A stretch of DNA of 64,000 nt, taken from positions 1,942,001-2,006,000 of the forward strand of contig JAGUCH010000006.1 of the NCBI GenBank assembly GCA_019096065.1, in the 5' to 3' direction. Numbering within the stretch: the stretch's first letter is position 1; each line of letters opens with the position of its first letter. The notes under the pieces are model-generated. The model ran no database searches. It was not told the DNA's origin and was given only the letters and a program-made list of their open reading frames with translations. Source of the DNA: Paracyclopina nana (taxonomy: Eukaryota > Arthropoda > Copepoda > Cyclopoida > Cyclopettidae). Shown piece by piece: positions 12,493 through 26,426 of the stretch. The position numbers and the translations under genes were made by a program.

Positions 12493-15400
12493 CTTTTCAC
12501 AATAACTCTCACCTTTTGCTTTAAACTTGAAGATGTTGCATTCAGTTCTTAGAGAGGAAAACTTTTACTCCACCCAACAGATGAACTAACTGACTGGCAA
12601 TAGTTATAAATGGAAGAACTTCGAATGCTTCTTCCAGTGATGTCAATCAAGACCCTTGAAACCTGCTTGGTTTTACAAAATTCTGCCAGCTTCTAATACC
12701 CTTGAATAATAATTCTCCTTTGGCAAAGATGCCATTTAGACCTTCAATTGCACAGCAGGAAGCTCCTAGTCTTGCAAGACATAAAACGCACCAAAAAAGG
12801 ACTATCTTTCGCCAGAATCTCTAAAACACACAAGCTCTCCCACGCCGCTCAAATTGGCGGAAAACTTTGTTTACAAAATATCAAAAAGCTCAACTTTGTG
12901 GCCCCGTGGTATGGCTGCTGAGCATTATCGGTGAAAAGCGGAACGAATCCAGAATTCGAGCAGCGAGATGATAAACAAACCTTAGTTCCATATTTTATGT
13001 AGCCTCAGACTTTTAAACCCTTTACATGCTCGCGAGCATTATGGACTGTGAGCCATTTTGACCTCGTTTGTCATTTTTCAACTTCAACCAAGGAACACTT
13101 GGAACATTTTTATTCAAGGAAAAATACCTATGATGGCATACGAGGGCATTTAAAACAAAGCTTTGCCTCATGCTGCAACGAGGAGATGTATATCTTCTGC
13201 GTTGCGTTGTGGTAAAAAGGTGGTTTTAATGGCTTCGTTGGGGTCAAGAAAACGAGCATGTGTTATGCAGCAGGTTGGCCATCCATTTTTAAAAAGAGTT
13301 GGTGGGGATTAGTCGTGCTCCGAGAAGCATCTTTCTCATTCTAATTCCTGACAGTGGGCACGAGCTATACACCACGAAATGGCTGTAAAATTCAGCTTGC
13401 ACCCATTTGAATCCCACTCTAGAAAATGGGATTACAGCTTTTGCAAAATGCTATGCATCACATTTCTTGATGCCTAATTAAGGCCGAGTTGTAATCTAAG
13501 GCAAAAAGAGAGAGTGGGCCACATTATTTCAAGCTATATGCCAGCCTATGATTAGCTGACATTTATCTCTATTTATGATAATATCTGGGGAGAAATTCAC
13601 CCCAACGATTGACTGTTTTGTCCAACCAGGGAACAATATGAGTTGATAAGATCAACAAAACAGAAACTGGGCGTTGAAGGCAAACAGTTGTAATTATTGG
13701 ACCAATTGAGGAGTCCAATAGCAGAAACTACCTTAATGTCAACAGCAAGACAAGGACAATAGGGAAACGAAGAAGTCACTGTACAAATTCAAAATTATTA
13801 CATAGCACAAAGAAGGCTTTTTTCTACAAACTCACGTGTGTTTTCAACCACAAGCACAACATCATCAGATCTGTTTTTCGGATTCTGGTGGAATGTGTTA
13901 ATGAAACGAGCCATAATGATAAATGTGATAATTATCATTTGATTGATAAAGGTGTCAAATGCATGGAGATCTTTTGTGGCTTTACATAGCCAGCATATTA
14001 TGAAGCATGCTTCCGATATTTGCCTAACATTCAGCAGCGATCGCAGCCTCGTAATCTACAATCAGCCGATAGTTTGATACAAGTGTGCTTGAGAGCCTCG
14101 TTGAATTGGCTTACAGGGCGTCGACCACTTTTTCGTGGTTCACTTATAGCGAGTCGTGTTGGTTGTCACAAGAGTGGCTTTTAATCCATAATTTTAGCAT
14201 GAATGTAAGGTGCACAAAAAATTAAGACTATTACAATTTGCAGTGGGACATAGCAGGCAGTTTTGAGGCCTGAGCTTCCACGCCACTGATTGGCGAAGAG
14301 CGCGGATCCAAGAGGAGGAACTAGCTACCGTGAACACTTTTTTAGCCGAGGGAATTCCAAAGCTACATTTTAAACTGGCAGACTGTTTGTTAAAAACTGA
14401 AGGTCGCGCAAATTCTAGCTTATCTGCAAGTGCTCTTTGGCGTCTAATTACAAAGGCAAACTAAAAAAAAATGAGCCTCTCACTTAATTTAGCTATCATG
14501 CCATAATTTAGATTTTTAATCTATGTAACTGTAAATTACATAAAAACTGGTCATCTAAAATTCCTTCATATGTAAATCATGGAAAACCTGAAGTTATAGT
14601 ATTCAATTAAAGATATTTTACGTTATTTTAGTAATTTTATGTAAAAAATAATGTAGTTTAGAGGTCCAACGAATTTTAAAAGGCTTTCCTAAATTCATAT
14701 CCTTAGTTCAAAATTGAGTTCGGCTCGTGTAAAAATCCTGGCTCTTGGAACGGGGTTTTGCGCGGCAACGCTCGGTCGCCTGGCATTTTGTTTACGTAAG
14801 TGGCGGCGGGTGCGAGTGAGCACAGCTACTCTGCTGGAAGTGACTCACGCATGCGCCAAATAAAGTTGACATCCTCATGCTTCTTGTACGTGCGTATAAT
14901 ATTCGTCCGGCTGCGGCCCCTCGATATCCGATGAAGCCACCAAAGAGGCCGCCGGAACCGCTACTACCACACCGTAGAAAAATGTCACTTCAGTGCGTGA
15001 AACACGAATTACCATCCTATTTAGCGGACTAGATACAGCACAGCCTTGGTCATGTGAACCTCATGCTAATAATTGGTGAAAACACACAAAGTCCGAGAAA
15101 ACTCAAAAGTAAGTGCCTTTTCTAGTAGCCTTAACATCCAACCACAAAAAGCAAAAAAAAAGAGCAGCAATTCAGGCAAAAAGAATAGCTTATTTGTTTT
15201 GCTCAGTAGTAGCATCAATTCTAGAATGAAATCTATGTGATTGTAGCATATTCTTACCTTGGATGTCAGAACTGAATCAGAAGCATTGTAGGCTATTATC
15301 TTTCTGCCACGCCTGCACTTTTATCTGGGTTTCCAGATAGGTCACCATCTCTGCTGCTGTCCCAAATACTGATCAAGGTGCAATAGTGTTTCTTGTTCTG

Positions 15401-15982
15401 CGATATTGTTTTCACTGCCATGGTCATGGCCAACTAGTTCTAGTTCACGATCATGAAGTCCAAGAAGTTACCACCAACGCCCTTCAAGGCCTCGCCCCAG
15501 ATTCACTTTTTCTGGCCCCACCCGGGTGTGTAGTTTTCAACTCCCTCCCAGATTTTCAGGCCTAAAAGACAACGGTAGAGCACTGCTGCCCAACCAACGC
15601 CTCTCATTCTGGATTTTGGGGGGCATCTTCAACTGAAAAAGGGATTTAATGCGGTAAAGCAGGAAATGATAGGTTAAAACCAGTGAACGCTTGGCTAGGT
15701 CCAGCGTGTCACAAAATGGTGGTACGAGTCAATTTTTTAACATGGAGAGCATTTTTGAGAATCAAGACCAACCCCGCCCTAAAAAGCAAATGATTCGGTT
15801 CACTACCCCCTTTGTTTCAAATTGACAAAAAATGAATGAGATTGGCCATTAGCCAGCAGCATCCCAAAAAAATTGGCTGCGCTGCACATTCGTAATTACG
15901 AGTGATCATGCAAAGGCCCTAAAAAAGAGATATTTACACGATTCAACACGTGGTTATTAAAACCTATATAGCTTGCACTTTT

Positions 15983-15999
15983 TCGAGGGTGTGTCTCAA
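15983..15999. repeat. 17-base direct repeat, copy 2
   Basis: The second exact copy of the sequence at 12476-12492. Confidence 0.5.
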
Positions 16000-18317
16000 T
16001 TGAGGGTATTTTTAGCGCGCTGGAAAATTCATAAATTCCAGCCAGGCTTATAAAGGGTGGGTGGAGAGTTGTTTGCGAATCAAAGCAAAAAACCAAATAA
16101 TACCTCCATTTGCCATTGCTGATGTCTTGATTGTCATTTTCCGTTGATTTGTCGAGAAAATCAGCGAAGCGTATCCCAAGGCACACGTTTCATTGCGGCC
16201 GTTGTTCCTTTCTCCAAGGCGTCTTAATCGAAGGGGATCCCAAAAGGTATCACTTCCTTCTTCACTTCCACCTGTTGCCGCAAGTTTGCTCTACTTGCCT
16301 CTGTTCTTGAAAAAAAGTCAAGGTATTTTTCAGTAACCAGTAAGTCAAAAGAATCCGCTTCAAGCCGCGTGTCTACTGTTTTGTTTACAAACAAATCTCC
16401 TGCGTGAATTTAAAGTAGTCGAGTAGTGAAGTAACGCATATGCTGATGTTACGTGATTTTCTGCCATCGTCAATTTTTAACTGAACGAAATTTTGGGTTA
16501 AAAATTATCCAAGAATGTATTTCTGCTATTTTTAGAAATGACGAGCTTTTGCTTCATGCAATTTGACAAAATGAGTATGTATTGCTGAGTTTTGACTCAG
16601 CATCTGCGCTACTTCCAAAATATGCTCCTTTACGTGGATGCTGTAATTCTTTTCTCCGCGTTCGAGCTGAGATTTAGAGAAGACGGGCGCGAATTTTCAA
16701 AATGATTTATTTAATGAAACAGGGGCAGTGTTTTCATAAGAATGCAACGCACTGATTGTCTCCCCACAATTTTTCCGACAATCCACTTGTAAGTTGTATG
16801 GTAGCAAGTTGCAACTTCCTCGTTCATTTTCTTCACGGTCGCTTGAACCTTAAAAGGATCTTGAAAGAGGGAGAGCAGTGAACGAAATTGGAGTCACTAA
16901 TTTTCGATAGTGCACCTGCAGCACCGAGACTTTTTCGCAGACTGTTCTGCCTTGCAATTTTTCACCATCACCGTACATAAACTTTATGATTAGACTGTCA
17001 AAATTGAGAGAGCTCGTCAGTCACTAAAGTCAAGATAGAGGTCAAAGTTGGCCTCCAATTTTGAACGCGAAGAAAAAAGACACTCACGTGAGGCGGCTGG
17101 AGAGTTTTCTTCAAACTACCGCCATTAATTCCATAATTGGGGAGAATTGTTTATGGCGCTCATGAAAATGATTCACACGATCGTAGATTATTTGAAATCA
17201 ATCGATGCACCCCCAACAGAGGCCAAGAGATCAAAGGAATTTAGGAGAAAACCTTTTGCGGTAGATAAAAGAAGTTCAGCTGCTGCAGTTTGAAATATGG
17301 GATCTCGAGCAGCCATTGAAATGGCTTTGATTTACTTTTGCTCTGCCGCGCGGCAAAGAAAAACCGCGCGATAATGGGCACGTGCTGCTGAATTAATCGG
17401 GGTCCCTTGACCCGAACAAATAGCGCTTTAAACCCATTGTTCTTTCAATAAGGCAGCTACCATCATCATCATAGGAAAAACATGATCAGGAAAAACAACA
17501 AATGATCCCAGCTCGAAAAGCAGTCTGGCTTGCTTAGCATGCACGGGAATAACGGCTTGATTATGGAAGCGATATTCAAATAGGTTGGAGCGAAAAGGCA
17601 GCATCATTTTTCTGGGTCTCTTAACAAGGTTCAGTTTTCACTGAGAGTAGTCGTAGCTTATGAGCAGCAGTCGTAGTATCCGCAGTTTTTTACGATCCTC
17701 ATCTCCATACAATTCCCATATCTCCTGATCAGTTTGGTGCGAGCGGGCTCGTGCTTCAAGCCACGATCATAGAGCTTGCACGGTGAGCCATCTTTCCACC
17801 CAACCAAGCTAGCTTTTCAAAGTGAATTTTAGCCAATTCCACGCGGATGCCGACTGCCCCACTGTGGATTGTTAAAATGGCAAGCCAATCTTGCCTCATA
17901 ATGTAATTCATGCAGAACAGTAATGTTACAGCCGGTGCGGCTCTTTTTTTGCTATTAACGAGCTATAATTGGAGCCATCACTCTCCAAGTTTTCCAACTT
18001 TTTGCCCAACATCATGTCAACAAGTGAATGCTAATTTGATAGCTATTGATACTACGGTAGAGCAAAACTGGTCTCTCCACTGCGGTTTGATTTATGGTCA
18101 TGACACCTCAAGGGGTGTGTGCCACAATCACATATTACTACTCAAGAAGAGATTGAGCTATCGACACAAACATGCAAAAAATAGCAGCAGCTGCTGATTC
18201 GTGATTTACTACTATGCTTCTTAAGCGACCTTTGCATGACTTTTATGAATGGCGCGCGTTACCAGGAAGGTTGAAAATGTCACATTCATAATTAAGCCTG
18301 CTCTTTTTACATTACAG

Positions 18318-19445
18318 ATGTGGCAAGATATTGAAAGCGTGCTCCACCATCCTGCTGCTGTCACAGGTCCAACCAGTGAACTAATTGATAGGGTGAACGG
18401 ATTAGTCGATCACAATCAGCTGGCGGACTTCAGTAGTGACCAGCATCACTACTTCACCAATCATCATCATCACAGCTACGAAGCTCCAAGCAGCCACTCG
18501 TACGAGCTTGACCTCAGCATACACTCGACCACCACAGTGAAATGTGAGCCAGACTCGATTAAGGACTCCAAAAGCCTCATCAGCAACGCTGAGCCACATC
18601 CACCCCGATCTCCATACTTGGACTCGTACAATTTCCCCTACAATGACAACAATAACGATCTCATGCATGCTCATCAGGCTGCCAAAATGGCTTCAGACTA
18701 TTACGCCTCCAACGGCAGCAGTGGGGAAGCAGCAAATAGGGGGCCTCATTACTCCTGTTGGAACCAGTTCAACCATCATCATCACCAACCAGAGTACCAA
18801 TACCGGGCTGGTGGGTATCATGAGCTAGCAAAGCATGCTGGGGAGAAAAGCCAGCATCACCCGCTCAGCTACGCACCTAATGGCAGCTATGGACAGCCTC
18901 AGTACCAGAGTTACCAGGGTGGCTACCCACAGGGCCGGTATCCGCCCCAATATGCCCACCAAACCGTGCCAAGCCACCATGGGTTCACTGCCATGACGGC
19001 CCCTTCAAGTCACAGCCATCTTGTCAATTTATTTGGAGCGAGCTCGAATAGTGGTAGTGCAATAGCGGGAGAAAGCCCTTCAATAGATGGCGCCACCAGC
19101 TCCTCTGCTCCTTCAGCTGCTGCTGCTGCTGTTCCGCTGAAAAAGCGAGGACGTCGGCGTTGGGGCAAGAAAAAAGTGACTATCCACACATGTTCATACG
19201 AAGGGTGCTCCAAGACTTACACCAAATCCAGCCACCTGAAGGCCCACCTGCGAACGCACACGGGTGAAAAGCCGTATGTGTGCTCGTGGAAAGGCTGCGG
19301 GTGGAAGTTTGCTCGCTCCGATGAGCTCACCAGGCATTATCGAAAGCACACAGGAGATCGGCCGTTCCAATGCCGATTGTGCGAAAGAGCTTTTTCCAGG
19401 TCTGATCACCTGGCCCTGCATATGAAAAGACACGTTTCAGGGTGA
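18318..19445 (+). CDS. Krüppel-like factor 2 of 3, histidine/tyrosine rich
   Basis: The main exon of a KLF transcription factor, 375 residues from [11 protein letters not shown]. It starts right after a pyrimidine-rich acceptor (TTTTTACATTACAG|ATGTGG), the position used by the other two KLF genes. A short first exon like their MAQL exons is therefore expected upstream, but I could not identify it. The open frame continues back to an ATG at 18249, but that part looks like intron. Three C-terminal C2H2 fingers follow a basic block ([12 protein letters not shown]): [29 protein letters not shown] and [21 protein letters not shown]. The N-terminal two thirds are rich in His, Tyr, Ser and Gly and lack the NVNV and LTPPSSP blocks of the other two KLFs. 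Finger 2 has the usual TRHYRKH, so this is the more divergent paralogue. Confidence 0.9.
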   Translation: MWQDIESVLHHPAAVTGPTSELIDRVNGLVDHNQLADFSSDQHHYFTNHHHHSYEAPSSHSYELDLSIHSTTTVKCEPDSIKDSKSLISNAEPHPPRSPYLDSYNFPYNDNNNDLMHAHQAAKMASDYYASNGSSGEAANRGPHYSCWNQFNHHHHQPEYQYRAGGYHELAKHAGEKSQHHPLSYAPNGSYGQPQYQSYQGGYPQGRYPPQYAHQTVPSHHGFTAMTAPSSHSHLVNLFGASSNSGSAIAGESPSIDGATSSSAPSAAAAAVPLKKRGRRRWGKKKVTIHTCSYEGCSKTYTKSSHLKAHLRTHTGEKPYVCSWKGCGWKFARSDELTRHYRKHTGDRPFQCRLCERAFSRSDHLALHMKRHVSG

Positions 19446-22400
19446 TGATACATATCATGGCATTTCTTCACTCCTTGCTAGATCTAAGTCAACAAACAGT
19501 TTGGTTTTGAAATACACTTCATCCATATATAAAATGATGTATAAGTAATTTTCATGTTCCGCCTCAACGATATCCCTGCGAGGAAATTGGTCCAAAAACA
19601 CATGCGGCATCCAATAATCATCAGTGCCATGACTTGGTTTCCTATTCTGGTGACGTTGCTTTGCTCTTGCAATTAATCTCTGGAAGTTGGTACAGTGCTG
19701 CATTCTAGTTTTCACGTTTGCATGCTCGGCACTGTAGCTGCTGCAGTCAGCTCGAGAGATCGAAATATGGCTGTACTCCACCCTTCCTGATTGTGGAACT
19801 ACTCTCTCTTTTCTACAACCATATGGCTGCCATTCTGGGACATTTTGGCCTCAAAAATGACTCACCTGGGGTCAGTTTACGAATGGGCAGATAAGAGGTC
19901 ATGAAAATGATACGGAAAAAAGCTCGCACATTAAGCAGCAATACGAGTTCTTTTACTTGCAACCGACATTTCACCGCATATAGCACGAGTCACGCGAGAC
20001 CCAATTTTTCAGTAACGATCAACTCGTTTTTGCCGCACTCACTGACTTTTTCACAAGGAGCCTCTTTTTTTGGCTGATACATCTGGTTAGAATGATGTTT
20101 TTGAGCATTGTGCCACTTGACTTGCTAAGATTCACCAAAAGCAATAATTCTGAATTGGGAACCATATGATTTTTTGATGGGGCAATTTACCGGGTCATCC
20201 CAAAACAATTTCAGATTCAAGCCTCAAAGGTGTGTGTCCAATTGAATATTATTACATGCAACTTAGGCAGGAGGCAAGAAAGGCTACAGGTGTTTTTTAC
20301 CTTTGACGTTGCGGAGTCAATTGGTTTGACCTCAAAAAAGTCTGGAAAAATCACGCAAAATCGTTCTCCTCAAGCTCCCCCTCTTTAAACTCTCATTGCC
20401 TTGATGGATAGAAGTGATCATCTCCAAACACGAAGATGCGCACCACCGGGGAGGTCGAACACTTAAGAGAAACATTCAACAGCATGACCTCCAAAAAGGA
20501 TTCCTTAATACAACAACGCACGGAACGAATGAATTTGCGGCTGTGCTGCAGGAAGAAGATGCCATTTTTTCGTTTGGCTGAAAAAAGCACTCTGTTTCCA
20601 GACAAACCTTGATGAATTACTTCGTTTTCTTTTTGAATCGGCTTGTCACTCAATTGCGACATCACTCCGAAAACAGAGAACAAAAGAGGGCGACTTCCGT
20701 TTGAGATCTCGCAAAAAAAAAAAAGAGCTGAATAATGAAATTGTAATGACGGTGCAGAGATTTTCTCAATTCCATAGCTAATAAGGAGGTTAACACTTTT
20801 CAAAACGTTTCCTCTGGCGCATGTTGCTCTGTTATATGCTGGCACAGTAGTATTATACCTTGTGCTAACCCAGCGCAAGAAATTCAAAGGAAGAATGTTG
20901 GTAATGGCATATTTACTCTAATTGACTTTGTGAGAGGTGATAGAACTGCCGACAGATTCGTATCGCATCACCTGTAGAGTTGCTTCTTATTACATATATA
21001 TCCACTAGCCATTCCTCGTAAATACTATTTCAGGTCTAGAAAATAGGCAGATTTCTTTAAAATACACAGTTCAATGTAAGGCCAAACAAGACATTCTGTT
21101 TTGGCAAGGTAAGAGCAGTAGGAGAAAAGCAATCTTTGCTGTTGCAACACGTGGCAGAGGATCTTATCACAAAGAGCGGATCAGCAGAAAATCTCTGAAG
21201 AAATGTTTGATTTCACTGCATTACTATCATCATTACCTATGTAAATGCCACAAGAATGTTTGATCTCTATCTGACGGCCTTCGCAGTCATACAAAATCTG
21301 TCCAAATGTGATGGATCAGCTTTGGCAGGCTCTTCTGGCCATAATACCACTTTATTATGCACAGATTTCAAAAGTCGAGACCCTTATTTGGCGCATTCTC
21401 GTGATATCACGACATCATCACAAGGAGGCTGAAAATTGTAGCGCAGTGCAAAATGCCTCCTCTCCTCAAGCTCATCAAAAGAATCGATCTTGTTAGCCGG
21501 GCAAATTCGATTTCTCCCTTCAAGCTGATTATGAATGAAAAGGTGGCTTTCTGGCTTGTTTGCCGGGTGAATGAGGTTATCCATCATCCTCCGTAAGATA
21601 AGTCTGCAAGTCATCACCTAATCATTGCAAAACATTTCTCCACGCTGCTGTGGTGCTACTTCAGCAACCATGGGAAATGCGCACAAGTAATCGAGAGCAC
21701 TGGAAATCAATGGTCACAATTGTTGATGTTCATAAAGAATTCATGCTGATTAATTGGCTCCACTTGAACCTAGCTGGAACAGTGTTTGCTTTTGTCCCTC
21801 AGACGTGTGAGTTCCTGTTAGCTTGCTACCAATTGAGCAACTCTTGACGGCCCTGCTCAGCTGAAAATGTAAATACGGTAAATGGAAGCATGACGCTAAA
21901 CTACTTACCAAGGACAAGAAGATGTAAATCAGTTCACGGCACAAAACACTGCATTTTAAATTGTAGCACTTTATACGCGCTCCAAAGGGGTCTAAGATTT
22001 ATAGGGTGACAGGTGAACAGGGTCGTGGTAACTGAAAGTTAATGTCATGAATAAGTCATGACAGTTTCGTCGACCATTTTTCGCACGTTCTGTTGACTTA
22101 GCTGTCGGTGGGAAAGTATATTTGTCCACTGCTGTTCTAGATGTCACTCCATGCAGCCTTTGGCTTCCAACTGAATGCTTGTCACTGGCTAAGAAAGGGT
22201 ATTTCCCACTTTTTTATTTACTATAGTATAGTATAAAAGATCACCATTAAAACTAAAGTTCTCACAGGGCATGGGTGACGACAACACGCGCACGATATCC
22301 GTTTCTCTATTTGCAGCCGTATCTCATTACCTAACAATGCAATCGAGGCTGTTGTTAGCTTTCTCTTGTTCGACGATGGCAAAAAAAGAGAGCACACAAT

Positions 22401-25323
22401 AGCACGGTCATACGTACGAATTTTGTGGAGCATAAAAAATTGACGTACGCCAACATAAGTGTGATAGACTCACTAGCACAGTTTGAATACAGCATGCCTT
22501 TTTAGAAACATATGGGCAGCATTATTCAGTGTACGTAGAACTGAATTGGTAGTGGTGAATTATAGTGCATGCAAAGTCAACAAACGCACATGTTGTTCAT
22601 TTTGACAAATTAGGTCGCCTTTCAGAGTACTTAGCTCGGAAAAAGTGGCCAACACGCGACCTCTCATTTTCAATTAGGTAGATGGATCCCAACAACAAGG
22701 ACGACGACAACAGCAACGACGCCAAGAAGAAGAGCAACAACAAAGCACACACACACACGTATTATAATTTAGGTTGTGCATAAATCGACACATGTGTCGA
22801 AACTCAGCATGCCTGGCCCTGTTCTCGAAATTCTTTTGCACTTTCAGGTATTCACATCTTCACAGCAGTGCGCCAAAACTTATCACTCACAATGAATTGA
22901 AAATGCATACAGCTCAGTATTTTTACCAAACGGCTTGTACATGTCATTTCAGCTGAGGATTTGTGCCCACTCGCGCGACGCACATGATTCAAATCACACT
23001 GAACAAGTATGAAATCATATAAGAACTTTGCATGCAAACTCAATGATTCAATCATGCGTTCTCACAAACACCCAACGCCAGATACCCGAAAATTACAGTT
23101 GCCACCGAGCATTTCACACACAATTGAAAAAAGTGACTTTTAGACCCCGCGAGGCTGATAGTTCAGGTAAAACTAGTGCAAAGGTGGGCAAAGATGATAA
23201 TTTTGAGCTAGCTCAGGCTCTCCAGCGGCTTTATGGTCGTGTTTGATTGTTTTTCTGGTCGACCCCCCACCTGAAAATTTTGAGCAACTCACCTCGGAAA
23301 ACATTTATTGTTGGACAGATGGCTTTTCCACCTTTTAAAGCCAAGCTCTCGTCGTCAGCAGCTGGGAAGTCGTATTTTACGGTCAATCAACATTAAGAAA
23401 CCTTTTATGGTGTGAAATGATGAAGAAATTACCCTGAGAAAGGGGAAGCTCTCCAATCAATAACAATTAGACAAAGCCACTCACCCTTGCTGGTTTATTA
23501 TTGGGACTTTTAAGCATTTCCCCCTCATATAGCTGCTTCCGGATAAGGCATGCATGTCGAGAAGCCAACTTCCTTTTGGCACACTTCTCCAAGCTCAACA
23601 AATCTCTGAAATTGGAGAGAGGGGGACGCAAAGTGCCACGCACAAAAAGTGCTATTAAAGGCATTACTCACACCAAGCTGAGAAACTGCATGAAAGTGAT
23701 TCAAATGCTCCGAGGCTCCACGGAGCATTTACGAAAATTGTACCGAAGTCAGTCAATCATCATAGGTTGCCCGAAACTGTAAGATAATCGCTGTTGTGTT
23801 TGCTGCTAGCTTGATGATGATGTGTGGCCCTTACTTAGTTCCAGTTCATTGAGATGATCTTCTTCGCTTCCAGCCATTCCCACGCCATGGGAACTCAAGA
23901 TAAGCATTTCAAAGTGCGATATTGATATCTCCACCGCACCAATGGAATTATTCTGCTGATGTCGCCATGGAAACCTGCTTATCCTAGTGGGTCTCTTGAC
24001 TCCCACGTGATGAGCAACCTGATTAGGCCAAGAAGTGGACCAGCTCTCACGCTCTCTTCCTGCTCCTCACTTTTCCCATTCGCCATGATTTGTGATCTGA
24101 ATGTGAGGAACGACTATTTTTCGCAGGCCACATTGAGGAGGCTAGAACGTACGTCGTTGAGAGGAGACCCATAAGTGTTTTTGCGGTTCTGACACTTAGA
24201 GCTCGTTTTCGGTTTCTTTGGCCCCAAGGCAAGAATCCACTTGTGGTTTTAGTTTCTCGTCGTCGTAGCTGTGTAGGACGAGGGATTGCCAGTGCTTATT
24301 GAAGCATAGATATCTATTTTTTGTAGTCTGACATTTATAATAATGTGTTACCTTACCGGAGGAGTGATGAGCAGAGCTGGATAAATTGAGAGGGGTGTCA
24401 CGTCGCAATGACCACGAAAATTGGACTTTTCCAGCTGCGATTCGCAGGAAGTAATATTGTAGTAGCTGTAGTCAAAGACAATAAGAGAAATTCATGAATG
24501 AAAGATTTCTTGCTCGGCTTGTTATGCAGCAAGCAGCATTGATCCAGCTAAAATCGATGGGACAGGAAAGCATTTTGTAAAATTATCATACTACAGCTAG
24601 GGTGCAATTAGGGTAACATAAACCTCACTCTGCTCATGTCTTGCACGTTACATCTTGTAGCACTGCTATGCAGTGTACTATATTCTGTGATGGTTTTGCG
24701 TTACTCATGCGCCACACCCAATTTTTCCTAAGCTTTCACGAAGTCCATCAGCCTAATTGAATAGAGTGAAACAAAGCCAAACTCGTGCCAATTCCGGGAA
24801 AAAAGACGATATTTTGTAGACTTCGTCAACAAACAACTTCCTTTCAGTGCAATCAGTCAAGCATCAAGGACCAATCAATGAACTGACAAAATGCCATAAA
24901 AAATAAACACCGCTTTGTCTCTGCGGTTGATAAAAAAGAGCAAATTGTCACATTGCATGATGTTAAAAAAAATTACGAATTTTTCAGCAACAGTACCAGA
25001 AAAATGGAGCTGCGAGAGATAAAACTCTCGGTTGTTGCTGCTTTGTCTGGGCACGAAAACCGCTTGCTTGATTGGAGACTTGTCAGAATTTTTCCCCAAT
25101 TTTTGCATCAATTCTTTCCTCGCACTTTTGGCACGCAAGCTCTTATGTCACGATGTGCAAAAAGTAGGCTTTTTCCCAACATTTTTTCTCCGCGGCGAGG
25201 AATTTATGGTTTCTTTGGCTACAATAATTTGCAGATAAAAATCTCGTTACTCCGCCGAAATGCAAAGCCATAATTGAAACTTGCACATCATTTAAATTTC
25301 TAATTTAATTACCGCTTCCACCA
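19446..25323. other. gene-poor interval after KLF gene 2
   Basis: About 5.9 kb without a supportable gene. The longest frame (20393-20887, minus) has no recognisable motif. A low-complexity AAC/GAC-rich patch lies around 22688-22750, followed by a short CA run. Confidence 0.4.
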
Positions 25324-26426
25324 TTAAGTTTGACTTTCTGCATCCACTTTCGCAATTGTAGCTAGCTTATTTAATTGCAGCCTCAAAAGGGTTTCTGTTT
25401 CTTTGGCTCTCCTTAGCTCTTCGGTGTATGACTGAACCTCGTGTTCGAGTTGCATTAGTAAAAGATCTCTGTCTTGATTTTGCTCGTCCTCTTTTTTCAG
25501 TTTCAATGCATCCAATTCCAAAGTTTGCTCGTTGATGCATTTGGATAACCTTTGTATTTCCTCATTGAAAAATTCTTCTTTTCTCACCTAAAAAAAATTA
25601 CAATTACAAATAGACCGCTCCATTAAGTCTTGCTATTACCTGTTGGTTAACTTTGATTTGAAGATCCAGATTCACTTGACGCATTTGATTTGTGGACAGT
25701 TGCAAATCTTTTAACATTTGCGCAAACCTTTGAAGTTCGAGCTCCACCTCAGAAAATGCTTTCTTAGTATTTTCGACCTCTTTTTGAGCAGTTTTCAACG
25801 CCTCATCCTTTGACTCGACCACTTCGTTGAGCTCATCAAGCTTTGACTGCATCCTAAGCAAATCAACAATTTTCGTCCGTGTTTGCTCTTTTGCAATCTC
25901 CGTCTCTGCTTGGTATATTTTACACTGCATCCCCATCTGCTCCATGGTTTTGTAAAGGTTCTTAAATTTTCCTTCATACACGAGCTTGATTTTTAGCTCG
26001 TTTTCTTCATTGGTTCTTTGATTGACGCGAGATTTGTGACCCTCTTCAATCCGTTTGTTCTCGATGGTTTGCAAATCCTCGAGGATTTTTTTGTACTTCT
26101 CCTCAACAAAGGTCATCTTGGAATGCGATGAGCGCTCGTTCTGGGCCAGCGTTGCCATTCTTTCTTGAATTGTTTTCATTTCTTGCTCGAATTCCCTCCT
26201 AATTTCTTCCAAATTTTCGGTTTTGCAATCCATCTGAAGAGAGGAGAAGAATTTCCCTTTAAAAGCTGTTTGCCATATAGTCTGAGAACAAAAGTTTTTT
26301 TGCAAGAATTTTCCACATAAAATGTAACCTGGTTAGATGATGATAGGCCATAAACGCCACGTGCCGCTTTTTCAAGTACTACAGCTAAATTGGGGTCGTT
26401 GTTATCATGCAAAACGGGAAGACATA
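25324..26426 (-). CDS. coiled-coil protein, identity unknown, 5' end not found
   Basis: Three linked minus-strand exons, 26329-26426, 25640-26233 and 25587 down to 25324, join without breaking frame and encode about 317 residues. The first exon encodes ...VLHDNNDPNLAVVLEKAARG. The second and third are almost wholly charged heptad-type sequence (runs such as EEIRREFEQEMKTIQERM and LDELNEVVESKDEAL) that predict a long alpha-helical coiled coil. There is no membrane segment or catalytic motif. The C-terminus is ...KVDAESQT. A further 5' exon is expected because the first exon begins in mid-codon, but none upstream of 26430 was convincing. The protein could be cytoskeletal, centrosomal or a trafficking scaffold; I do not recognise the family. 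Confidence 0.65.

Larger units (their letters stand above)
9552..18317. other. gene-poor interval between KLF genes 1 and 2
   Basis: Nearly 9 kb with no convincing coding exon apart from the possible unseen first exon of KLF gene 2. A 17-base sequence, TCGAGGGTGTGTCTCAA, occurs twice (12476-12492 and 15983-15999) and contains a CACCC-type core. The interval may hold cis-regulatory DNA, but nothing else can be supported. Confidence 0.4.

Noticed and set aside
18249-18317. N-terminal extension of KLF gene 2 to the ATG at 18249
   Set aside because: The stretch ends in a pyrimidine-rich acceptor, and both other KLF genes begin their main exon at the same ATG-TGG, so this is most likely intron.
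20393-20887. A 164-codon minus-strand open frame
   Set aside because: Composition is unlike the real genes here, and no motif, paralogue or linked exon was found; long frames of this size occur by chance in such a region.
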